Source: Collinsella sp. (GTDB lineage Bacteria > Actinomycetota > Coriobacteriia > Coriobacteriales > Coriobacteriaceae). From it: a stretch of 18,817 nucleotides of DNA. The notes beneath the pieces were generated by a model. The model had not been told where the DNA came from. It worked only from the letters and a program-made list of their open reading frames with translations, and searched no databases. Where the stretch lies: contig DYAA01000172.1 of assembly GCA_019419405.1 (NCBI GenBank), positions 1-18,817 on the forward strand. The letters are read 5' to 3'. The position numbers and the translations under genes were made by a program. Shown here piece after piece: positions 1-5,688 of this stretch. Each line of letters starts with the position of its first letter. Position 1 is the first letter of the stretch.

Positions 1-288
1 ACGTGCGCCGCCACCAAGCAGAGCCTGGGGCTGTAGCGCACCTGTCCCTATTTGGTCGGTTTTGATGAGGGGTGTCGCATGCGACATGTGCATATTCATG
101 TGACGGGCATTGTGCAGGGCGTTGCCATGCGCCATGGCCTCGCGATACACAAACGGCCGCATGCCAACGCCCTGCACAATGCCCGTCACATGAATATGCA
201 CATGTCGCATGCGACACCCCTCATCAAAACCGACCAAATAGGGACAGGTGCGCTACAGCCCCAGGCTCTGCTTGGTGGCGGCGCACGT
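1..288. repeat. Perfect inverted repeat, 124-bp arms, 40-bp spacer
   Basis: Bases 1-124 are the exact reverse complement of 165-288, and 125-164 lie between the arms. The right arm holds the nikR 3' end and the start of hypF on the minus strand. The left arm is the same text read on the plus strand, so bases 1-36 re-encode the NikR tail (ending SLGL, then stop). The minus-strand hypF frame continues sensibly through the spacer (GVGMRPFVYREAMAHG). The plus-strand frame turns into non-HypF sequence as soon as it leaves the arm. The right side plus spacer is therefore the native order and the left arm is a fold-back copy. A chimeric read or assembly fold-back at a contig end is the simplest cause; a real inverted duplication is possible. 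Confidence 0.95.
125..210 (-). CDS. hypF: Carbamoyltransferase HypF, N-terminal fragment (acylphosphatase domain)
   Basis: HypF makes the thiocarbamoyl group that becomes the cyanide ligands of [NiFe] hydrogenases. Only the first 28 codons are present, from an ATG at 210 preceded by GAGGGG. The peptide begins MRHVHIHVTGIVQGVG and continues MRPFVYREAMAH. This is the acylphosphatase-like start of HypF, with the V-Q-G-V-G-x-R loop and the RPFVYR extension typical of HypF as opposed to stand-alone acylphosphatases. The usual Phe before the Arg is Met here. The gene lies 42 bases downstream of nikR on the same strand and is probably cotranscribed with it. It is cut off at about base 125 by the fold-back junction. 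The identification is by motif only, because most of the protein is missing. Confidence 0.75.
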
Positions 289-747
289 GAGCTCACCGTG
301 CTTAACGCCGCGCAGGCCCAGCAGGCGGTCGGCTAGTTCGTAGACGCGCTCGCCGCGACCCTTGAGCGCCAGAATCTCTAAGCAGTTGTGGTGATCCAGA
401 TGCACGTGCATGGTCGATACGATCTCGTCGGTGTAGTCGTGCTGCACTTCGTCCAGACGGCGCGTCAGGTCGCCGGTATGGTGGTCGTAGATCATGGTGA
501 GCGACCCGATAACATGCTCGTCGGGCGTGCGCATCTGCTCCTTGGCGATCGAGGCGCGAATCAGATCGCGTACGGCCTCGGATCGGTTAGCCACGTCACC
601 GCGGCGCGCGATCTGCTCGTCAAAGCGGCGCAGCAGGTCGTCGGGCGCGGTGACCGAAAAGCGGACCAGCTCGGAGCTGGAGCCGCTGTAGCGGCAGCTT
701 GCATCGTCGTCCGCACCGTGATTGTGCGCGTGCTCGTGCTCGGCCAC
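253..747 (-). CDS. nikR: NikR-type nickel-responsive ribbon-helix-helix repressor
   Basis: This is a nickel-sensing transcription factor. Residues 27-70 (LVRFSVTAPDDLLRRFDE onward) form the ribbon-helix-helix DNA-binding domain, and residues 75-160 form the ACT-like nickel-binding and tetramerisation domain. The square-planar nickel ligands of E. coli NikR (His76, His87, His89, Cys95) match His103, His114, His116 and Cys122 here, with the same spacing, inside HVHLDHHNCLE. The protein has 164 residues against about 133 in E. coli. The excess is an N-terminal tail rich in His and Asp (MAEHEHAHNHGADDD). The start is GTG, one base after the stop of the upstream small gene and without a clear ribosome-binding site, so translation is probably coupled. 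hypF follows, pointing to control of hydrogenase maturation or nickel supply. Confidence 0.9.
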   Translation of the reverse strand: MAEHEHAHNHGADDDASCRYSGSSSELVRFSVTAPDDLLRRFDEQIARRGDVANRSEAVRDLIRASIAKEQMRTPDEHVIGSLTMIYDHHTGDLTRRLDEVQHDYTDEIVSTMHVHLDHHNCLEILALKGRGERVYELADRLLGLRGVKHGELTCAATKQSLGL

Positions 748-748
748 G

Positions 749-997
749 TTACACCAGTTTCACAGAGCCGACGGAGTTGTGGTCGGCCTCGATGGCCTCC
801 TCGTAGCCCTCGAGCGCATCGTGCGCCTCGTGGAGTGCCGCCATGGCGGCCTCGAGCTTGGCGCCAATGCGCTCCATGTCAAAGTTCTCGGTCGCATGCA
901 GCAGCTGATGGCTCCACTCGTGAGCGAGCTCAATGGTGTCGTCGACCTGCTTGACGCTCATGGCAAGCTGGCTCATGTTCATTCCGACGTCATGCAT
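749..997 (-). CDS. Small helical protein of unknown function, first gene of the nikR cluster
   Basis: I do not recognise this 82-residue protein. It begins MHDVGMNMSQLAMS and ends NSVGSVKLV. Almost the whole chain looks alpha-helical and amphipathic, acidic and rich in Ala, Glu, His and Met (for example KLEAAMAALHEAHDAL), with no signal peptide or membrane segment. The ATG at 997 has a good ribosome-binding site (AAGGAG, about 8 bases upstream). Its stop is one base from the nikR start, so it is coupled to nikR and probably cotranscribed with nikR and hypF. Seven histidines and several methionines would suit metal binding, but that is only an inference. It is not HypA, although both begin with MH: the HypA zinc-site cysteines are absent. 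Confidence 0.7.
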   Translation of the reverse strand: MHDVGMNMSQLAMSVKQVDDTIELAHEWSHQLLHATENFDMERIGAKLEAAMAALHEAHDALEGYEEAIEADHNSVGSVKLV

Positions 998-1069
998 GGG
1001 GAGTCTCCTTTTGTACGGGGCGATATGGTGGTTCAGATTCTACTACGCCCGCCTTGAGCGCCGCCGCAT

Positions 1070-1107
1070 AAGAAAACGGGTGCGAGTCCGTCTGACCCGC
1101 ACCCGTT
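1070..1107 (-). terminator. Rho-independent terminator downstream of trxA
   Basis: Bases 1075-1088 pair with 1094-1107 (arm AACGGGTGCGAGTC) with a single mismatch. On the minus strand the stem is followed by TTTTCTTAT. It lies about 110 bases past the thioredoxin stop codon. It also separates trxA from the small nikR-cluster gene that starts further along the same strand. Confidence 0.75.
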
Positions 1108-1218
1108 CACTGGGGGCTGTTTGTATCTACCATACTATCCGTGGTCGCATACCTTGCGTTTGGCACTCCGGCGAGCGGTGCGAAACCGCTCATGGACGGC
1201 AGATGGGTAACAAGCGTA

Positions 1219-1539
1219 TTACAGATGTTTCTCCAGCAGTGCCTGAAGTCTTGCCTTGGGCAAGGCGCCGACCGAGCGGTCGACCTCCTCGCCGTTCTTA
1301 AAGACGATCAGCGTGGGGATGCTCATGACGCCAAACTTCATGGCCAGGTCCTGGTTGTCGTCGACGTTGCACTTGGCCACAGCCAACTTGCCGGCCAGCT
1401 CGTCGGCAACCTCGTCTACGATGGGCGAGAGCGAGCGGCAGGGGCCGCACCACGGGGCCCAAAAATCAACCAGTACGGGCAGGCTGTCGTTAACGATGGA
1501 ATCGAAGTTCTCGGGGGTAATCTGCTTAATGTCAGCCAT
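1219..1539 (-). CDS. trxA: Thioredoxin
   Basis: A cytoplasmic dithiol-disulfide reductase of 106 residues, the normal size for thioredoxin 1. The active site is WAPWCGPC with redox cysteines 31 and 34. The cis-proline loop is SIPTLIVF (Pro75), and the C-terminal VGALPKARLQ segment is typical of the family. The frame is open further upstream, but the ATG at 1539 is chosen because GGAGGT sits 4 bases before it and the fold starts at MADIKQITPENF. A GC-rich hairpin (1558-1574) lies just upstream of the ribosome-binding site. It is transcribed alone, diverging from the 191-residue gene. The CGPC motif and the length leave little doubt. Confidence 0.95.
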   Translation of the reverse strand: MADIKQITPENFDSIVNDSLPVLVDFWAPWCGPCRSLSPIVDEVADELAGKLAVAKCNVDDNQDLAMKFGVMSIPTLIVFKNGEEVDRSVGALPKARLQALLEKHL

Positions 1540-1557
1540 GGTGACCTCCATAATACG

Positions 1558-1574
1558 ACGCGGCTCGGCCGCGT
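1558..1574 (-). promoter_or_regulatory. Leader hairpin of trxA
   Basis: ACGCGGC (1558-1564) pairs with GCCGCGT (1568-1574) across a 3-base loop. The hairpin ends 18 bases before the thioredoxin ATG and directly upstream of its GGAGGT. A possible minus-strand -10 (TATAAG, 1594-1599) lies just ahead of it, so it would be near the 5' end of the mRNA. Hairpins at the same position occur before dnaK, dnaJ and clpB. Confidence 0.5.
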
Positions 1575-1641
1575 AAAACTCAGTACGACCGTGCTTATAC
1601 CCAGCGGCCCGCAAAGCAACCACTCGCGGGCGGCTCTTTTA

Positions 1642-1647
1642 TATAAT
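1642..1647 (+). promoter_or_regulatory. -10 box of the 191-residue gene
   Basis: A perfect TATAAT 28 bases before the preferred ATG at 1676. No good -35 is visible at the expected distance. The box lies exactly where a longer reading of the gene would start, which argues for the downstream ATG. Confidence 0.6.
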
Positions 1648-1675
1648 GGTGGGCACGCAAACGATTGGAGAGCGC

Positions 1676-2251
1676 ATGCCCACGTCACAAAGCCAGAAAA
1701 AAGAAGCCATCGCTCAGGCGACCGAGCAGGAGCTCGCGTCGCTTGCAGGTCGCGGTGTGCGTATCGCGGGCAACGCGTGCTCGCCGATTGTGCTGGTCAA
1801 AGGCGATTTGGATGAAGCCGAGTGCTCGGGCGGCGAGCTGGCTGCCGGCGCGGATGGCGCCGCGTTGCGCAAGGCGCTCGGCGCCATCGGATATGCCCCC
1901 GAGGACTTTTGCGTGCTGGCAAGCGTCGCCGGCGCGGGTGACGGAGCGGTCGCGGTGGGCGAGACTCTGCCGTGCGACCTGTTCCGCGAGGCGCTGGAGG
2001 CTCTGGACCCCGAGGCGGTGCTGCTGCTCGACAACAGTGCGGCCGATGTCATGCGCGAAACCTACGCCGATATGCTCGTGGCGATTGATGACTTCGACAC
2101 CGCCATGCTCAAGCCCGGCCTGGTCGCCCATGTGCAGGGCCGCCGCGTGCTCGCGCTCGATGGCTTTGAGGCGGCGCTGACCGACAAAGCGGCCAAGCAG
2201 CGTATGTGGGCCTACATCAAGCAGCTGACCCCGGCGGTCGCTCCACTGTAG
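1676..2251 (+). CDS. Conserved-looking protein of unknown function, 191 residues
   Basis: I cannot assign a function. The chain starts MPTSQSQKKE with a charged helix. An alpha/beta region follows, with SPIVLVKGDLDEAE (near residue 45), GGELAAGADGAALRKALGAIGY (about 62-83) and LDPEAVLLLDNSAADVMRE (about 135-153). This order weakly recalls the uracil-DNA glycosylase superfamily (beta strand, G-rich loop, a helix of the LxxxGY type, then LDPxxVxLLG near the end), but the catalytic motifs of that family are not evident. I offer it as a structural echo only. The ATG at 1676 is preferred over one at 1646 because GGAG lies 6 bases before it and a TATAAT box covers 1646. It is probably cytoplasmic and monocistronic, converging on the sensor kinase gene. 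Confidence 0.75.
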   Translation: MPTSQSQKKEAIAQATEQELASLAGRGVRIAGNACSPIVLVKGDLDEAECSGGELAAGADGAALRKALGAIGYAPEDFCVLASVAGAGDGAVAVGETLPCDLFREALEALDPEAVLLLDNSAADVMRETYADMLVAIDDFDTAMLKPGLVAHVQGRRVLALDGFEAALTDKAAKQRMWAYIKQLTPAVAPL

Positions 2252-2315
2252 CGGATCGGCACCGGCGAGCGATTGCCTGGCGGGCGAGGCGCGCCGCGAG
2301 ATCGGCGCCGTACTT

Positions 2316-3593
2316 CTACATCACAGCGCGCAGCTCAAACCGATCGCCGTTAATGCGGAACTGGCAGTTGCCGTTCATGCGCTCCACGGCAAGTTTGATG
2401 CTCTTGGTTCCAAAGCCGTGGCCCGCATGCCGGGTCACGGGCATGCCGTCGACCATGCGCGGCGCGCGGTCAAACGTGTTGGAAACTAACAGCAACAGCT
2501 GGCCGTCCTCAAGTCGCAGGTCAAGGTCGACGAATCGCTTTCCTTGGGGTGCGGCGCTTGCGGCGGTGATAGCGTTTTCCAAGGCATTTGAGAGCACGCT
2601 AAACAGGTCGGCGTCACCTACGTGGACGGTTTCGGGTACGGCGGCGCGCAGGTTGGCGGTAATGCCGTTTCTATTGATATCTGAGTTGAATGACGAAAGC
2701 GCGATGTTTACGGTCTCGTTGGCGCAGAAGCGGCGTACGGCGGTGCGGTCGCCGGCTTCGCAGAGTTCGTCGATGCGGTTGAGCGCCTCGTCGGTGTGGC
2801 CCTCCTCAATTAAAGTGGCCAGGCCGCGTAGGAAGTGGCGCATATCGTGGCGAAGAATCGACAGCTCGCGCCCAGATTGACGCCAAGCCTCGAGCTCTTT
2901 GATGGCGGCGCTGTCGCGGGTTTCGAGCATCCAACGCTCTCGCTCGGCGGTTTCCTTTTCTTCGTATTCGCGCAGGTAAACGGCAAGAAACATAAGATAG
3001 AAGGCACAGAGCGCAAATGCCAAAAACTCAACTGTCACCACCGAGCCCGAGTGGAACAGCGTGGTGTAGACGTTGGTGGCGTAGTCAAAGATGTAATAGA
3101 CGAGCGGCAGGATTAAAAGGATGCCCAGCTCGGTGGGGCTTTTAATCGCCAGGCGGGGTCCAATGTCGCCGGCCCAATGCAGCAGGACGGCAAAGACGCC
3201 GAGCGTGGTAGCGATGCGTGCCAGATAGTACGCGATCTGAGAATCGGTTGCGGCAAATGCGGCGATGCCCATCCAATTGCTGAACTGGCAGCTCAGATAG
3301 GCGCTGGTGACGCCCAACGTCGCGAGTAGCGGACTCAAGTGGTAGCGCGCGCATAGGTAGACGGTAAGCGGCAAGTGCACGACGAGCGGATAGACCTGAC
3401 GGGCAAAAAGCTCTCCGCCAACGACATTGGCGATCGAAAAGGCAGCGCCGGTTGCGGCTCCGACCCCCACCAACTCGAGTGCATGGCGTCGATTGATTTC
3501 GATACCGCACAGCGCCGCCGAGGCAAAGACGCCAAAGAGCAGCGTCGTGGCGTGGTGGATTGCCCAAAGGACCATTTCGACCGAGGAGATCAT
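2316..3593 (-). CDS. AgrC-like sensor histidine kinase (GHKL ATPase)
   Basis: The membrane half of a two-component system, 425 residues. Residues 5-210 contain about six or seven hydrophobic segments with short loops and no large extracellular domain, as in AgrC/ComD-type peptide receptors. A coiled-coil linker (about 210-245) leads to the phosphorylation motif LRHDMRHFLRGL with His249. The ATPase domain follows, with the N box NALENAI (336-342) and a G box at GHGFGTKSI (391-399). The RHDMRH-type H box and the missing D/F boxes place it in the HPK10 group. The start codon shares one base with the response-regulator stop (TGATG), so the two are translated in a coupled way. The signal is unknown and no autoinducer peptide or AgrB-type processing gene lies nearby. 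Confidence 0.85.
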   Translation of the reverse strand: MISSVEMVLWAIHHATTLLFGVFASAALCGIEINRRHALELVGVGAATGAAFSIANVVGGELFARQVYPLVVHLPLTVYLCARYHLSPLLATLGVTSAYLSCQFSNWMGIAAFAATDSQIAYYLARIATTLGVFAVLLHWAGDIGPRLAIKSPTELGILLILPLVYYIFDYATNVYTTLFHSGSVVTVEFLAFALCAFYLMFLAVYLREYEEKETAERERWMLETRDSAAIKELEAWRQSGRELSILRHDMRHFLRGLATLIEEGHTDEALNRIDELCEAGDRTAVRRFCANETVNIALSSFNSDINRNGITANLRAAVPETVHVGDADLFSVLSNALENAITAASAAPQGKRFVDLDLRLEDGQLLLLVSNTFDRAPRMVDGMPVTRHAGHGFGTKSIKLAVERMNGNCQFRINGDRFELRAVM

Positions 3594-4315
3594 CAGCGCC
3601 TCCCGCCCTCAAAGCGCACCGCAAAGTAGGCGTCTTGGAACCCCTGCTTGCTGCTGCGCGACAGCGGAATGCACGCGCCCGAGCGCATGACGATGTCTGT
3701 GCGATCGAAGTGGTCGATGTTGCGCAAGTTGACCTGGTAGCTACGGTGGCATTTAAAGAAGGTGGCATTTTGCGCCAAACGGTCCTCGACGCTGCGGAAC
3801 GATTCGAGTGCCTCGATATCGCGTCCGTCGCGCAGATGGAAGACCACGTGCTTGTTGCGCGCCTCGGCATATTCGATGTCGGACAGGCGCAGGGCGTGGT
3901 AGCCAAAGGACGTTTTGATCACGAGCTCGTCGGTTGCCGCCGGGCGCATGCTCGAAAGTTCGTCGAGTAACTGCGCCAGGCGTTCGTAAGTCACGGGCTT
4001 GAGCAGATAGTCGAAGGCGCGGACCTCGTAGGACTCCAGTGCAAACTCGGGCGACGAGGTGAGGAACACCAGGCGCACGGCGGTGTCGGCCTGGCGCAAT
4101 TCGCGTGCGGTGTCCATGCCGTTGACGAGCGGCATGATCATGTCGAGCAGGATGATGTCGGCGCGCGACGCGGCATGGCGCGCCAGCAGGTCCTCGCCGC
4201 GCGTGACGAGCGCAACATCGACCGCCGTGCCCGTCTCGATCGACCAACGGTCGATCATCCGGTGCAGTCTATCTAGAAAAGCGGCGTCATCGTCGCAGGC
4301 AATAATCTTGAGCAT
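3593..4315 (-). CDS. LytTR-family response regulator (AgrA/LytR type)
   Basis: A DNA-binding response regulator of 240 residues. The receiver domain (about 1-120) has the acidic cluster Asp8-10, the phospho-acceptor Asp58 in IILLDMIMP, a Thr/Ser in LTSS (86-88) and Lys106 in YLLKP. The C-terminal half (about 140-235) is a LytTR domain: EYAEARNKHVVFHL, then RSVEDRL and FFKCHRSYQVNL, which is diagnostic. The ATG at 4315 is preferred over an upstream in-frame start because AAGGGGG precedes it and the receiver fold starts at MLKIIACDDD. It is the first gene of a two-gene operon with the AgrC-like kinase. Targets cannot be inferred from this window. Confidence 0.9.
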   Translation of the reverse strand: MLKIIACDDDAAFLDRLHRMIDRWSIETGTAVDVALVTRGEDLLARHAASRADIILLDMIMPLVNGMDTARELRQADTAVRLVFLTSSPEFALESYEVRAFDYLLKPVTYERLAQLLDELSSMRPAATDELVIKTSFGYHALRLSDIEYAEARNKHVVFHLRDGRDIEALESFRSVEDRLAQNATFFKCHRSYQVNLRNIDHFDRTDIVMRSGACIPLSRSSKQGFQDAYFAVRFEGGRR

Positions 4316-4522
4316 TCTGAGCCCCCTTAGTAGTTCGATTTTGCCACATTGGGCGCGGACCACTCGCGGGGGAGCGCCCGTTCGTGCCTCACGGTGCGCA
4401 ACTCGCGCCGAGCGGTATTGCGGTGGCGAAAGATGCCTCCTGCGCTATCGAGAGCTCGGCTATCCTCAGCTTGCCAGTTCGAAAATGGACCTGCCGCATG
4501 ATTGAATCTTTATTTCAACCTT
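4316..4522. other. Intergenic region between the divergent regulator and nad operons
   Basis: About 200 bases with no supported gene. A minus-strand CAAAAT about 25 bases upstream of the response-regulator start could be a -10, but no convincing -35 accompanies it. No LytTR direct-repeat binding site could be identified by eye. Confidence 0.4.
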
Positions 4523-4566
4523 ACACCTAGGTTTACAGCTGTCTTGTCAGCTGTAAACCTAGGTGT
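4523..4566. promoter_or_regulatory. 44-bp palindromic operator of the nad operon (predicted NiaR site)
   Basis: ACACCTAGGTTTACAGCTG (4523-4541) is the exact reverse complement of 4548-4566, with 6 bases (TCTTGT) between them. It can be read as two nested inverted repeats: an inner TTTACAGCTG pair and an outer ACACCTAGG pair. It covers the -35 and the spacer of the promoter that reads into nadA. The last gene of that operon encodes a NiaR-type repressor. Binding of NiaR here is an inference from position and symmetry. Confidence 0.8.
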
Positions 4567-4572
4567 CATACT
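4544..4572 (+). promoter_or_regulatory. Promoter of nadA-nadB-nadC-niaR
   Basis: TTGTCA (4544-4549), a 17-base spacer and CATACT (4567-4572). The predicted start of transcription is near 4579, giving a leader of about 30 bases. The -35 and spacer lie inside the palindromic operator, so a bound repressor would block RNA polymerase directly. Confidence 0.65.
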
Positions 4573-4607
4573 AAAGCCCCAAGATTCGCCAAAAGAGAGG
4601 GGCCTTG

Positions 4608-5633
4608 ATGGCACAGAGCGCGAACATGGATGCGTCGGAGCTTGCACGCGATATCGCGGCCGGCCTAGCATCGGCAACGACGGCAACGGAGCGCGCGGCA
4701 CTGGTGCCCGCAGAGCTTGTCGAGGCCATTCAGCAACTAAAAACCCAACGTGACGCGGTGATCCTGGCGCACTACTATGTGGCGCCCGAGGTTCAGGCTG
4801 TGGCCGATTACGTCGGCGACAGCTTCTACCTGGCAAAGCTCGCCAAAAGCCTACCGCAGCAGACTATCGTGCTGTGCGGCGTGGAGTTTATGGGCGAGAG
4901 CGCCAAGCTGCTCAATCCCACCAAGACCGTGCTGCTGCCCGAGCCGGGCGCGGACTGTCCCATGGCGCACATGGTCAAGCGCGAGACGGTCGACGCGGCG
5001 CGCGCCGAGTATGGCGACGACCTGGCCGTGGTGTGCTACGTCAACTCGACGGTCGAGATCAAGAGCTGGAGTGACGTGTGCGTTACCAGCTCAAACGCCG
5101 TCAAGATCGTCTCCGAGCTGCCGCAGCAGCACATCTTGTTCATTCCCGACCAGAACCTGGGCCGCTTCGTAGCCGAGCAGGTGCCCCAAAAGCACGTCAT
5201 CCCCAACAACGGCTACTGCCCGCGCCATCACATCATCACCGTCGAGCAGATCGTCGACGCGACGGAGGCCCACCCCGACGCGCTCGTGCTGGCGCATCCT
5301 GAGTGCAAGGCTGACGTCCTGGCTGAGGCCGACTACATCGGCTCCACCGCCGGCATCATCAAGTATGCCGAGGAGTCCGACGCGAGCGAGTTCATTATCG
5401 TGACGGTCCGCGGCGTACTCTACGAGCTCGAGCGCCGCTGCCAGGGCACCGGCAAGAAGTTCTACTTCCCCGCGGTGCAGCCCACCTGCGTCAACATGGA
5501 TCTCATCACGCTCGAAAAGCTCGTGCGCTGCCTGGAGACGGGCGAGGGCGAGGTGCAGATTGGCGTGTCGGACAAGGCCGCCGATCAGGCCAAGCTCACG
5601 CTCGACCGCATGCTCGAGTACGCAGCGCGCTAG
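4608..5633 (+). CDS. nadA: Quinolinate synthase
   Basis: NadA condenses iminoaspartate with dihydroxyacetone phosphate to quinolinate, using a [4Fe-4S] cluster. The protein has 341 residues. Three cysteines match the cluster ligands of the family: Cys90 in VLCGVEFMGE, Cys233 in AHPECKADV and Cys294 in QPTCVNM. Other family signatures are ILAHYYVAPEVQAVADYVGDS near the N-terminus, CYVNST, FIPDQNLGR and DYIGSTAGI. The ATG at 4608 is used; a TTG directly before it is also in frame, but AGAGAGGGG is spaced better for the ATG. It is the first gene of a four-gene operon with nadB, nadC and niaR behind a palindromic operator. The first 40 residues are a variable extension. Confidence 0.96.
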   Translation: MAQSANMDASELARDIAAGLASATTATERAALVPAELVEAIQQLKTQRDAVILAHYYVAPEVQAVADYVGDSFYLAKLAKSLPQQTIVLCGVEFMGESAKLLNPTKTVLLPEPGADCPMAHMVKRETVDAARAEYGDDLAVVCYVNSTVEIKSWSDVCVTSSNAVKIVSELPQQHILFIPDQNLGRFVAEQVPQKHVIPNNGYCPRHHIITVEQIVDATEAHPDALVLAHPECKADVLAEADYIGSTAGIIKYAEESDASEFIIVTVRGVLYELERRCQGTGKKFYFPAVQPTCVNMDLITLEKLVRCLETGEGEVQIGVSDKAADQAKLTLDRMLEYAAR

Positions 5634-5647
5634 AACAATGCGGCATG

Positions 5648-5660
5648 AGGGACGGTCCCT
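5648..5660. repeat. Small GGGAC hairpin between nadA and nadB
   Basis: AGGGAC-G-GTCCCT in the 55-base nadA-nadB gap. It is one of several GGGAC-containing intergenic hairpins in this window. It is too small to be a convincing terminator and has no T run. Confidence 0.5.
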
Positions 5661-5688
5661 TATGTCACATTCAAGGGAGAGGATTCCT

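Noticed and set aside
52..336. Plus-strand reading frame beginning with an acylphosphatase-like stretch
   Set aside because: It runs through the fold-back repeat; the HypF-like text is the mirrored copy and degenerates as soon as it leaves the arm.
1108..1218. Possible small RNA or tRNA in the gap after trxA (contains a 7-bp GAGCGGT hairpin at 1173-1191)
   Set aside because: No cloverleaf, no CCA-type end and no promoter; it is more simply the trxA 3' untranslated region.
4389..4499. 36-codon minus-strand frame upstream of the response regulator, considered as an autoinducer peptide precursor
   Set aside because: No ribosome-binding site, no AgrD-like helix-Cys-acidic tail arrangement, and no AgrB protein nearby.
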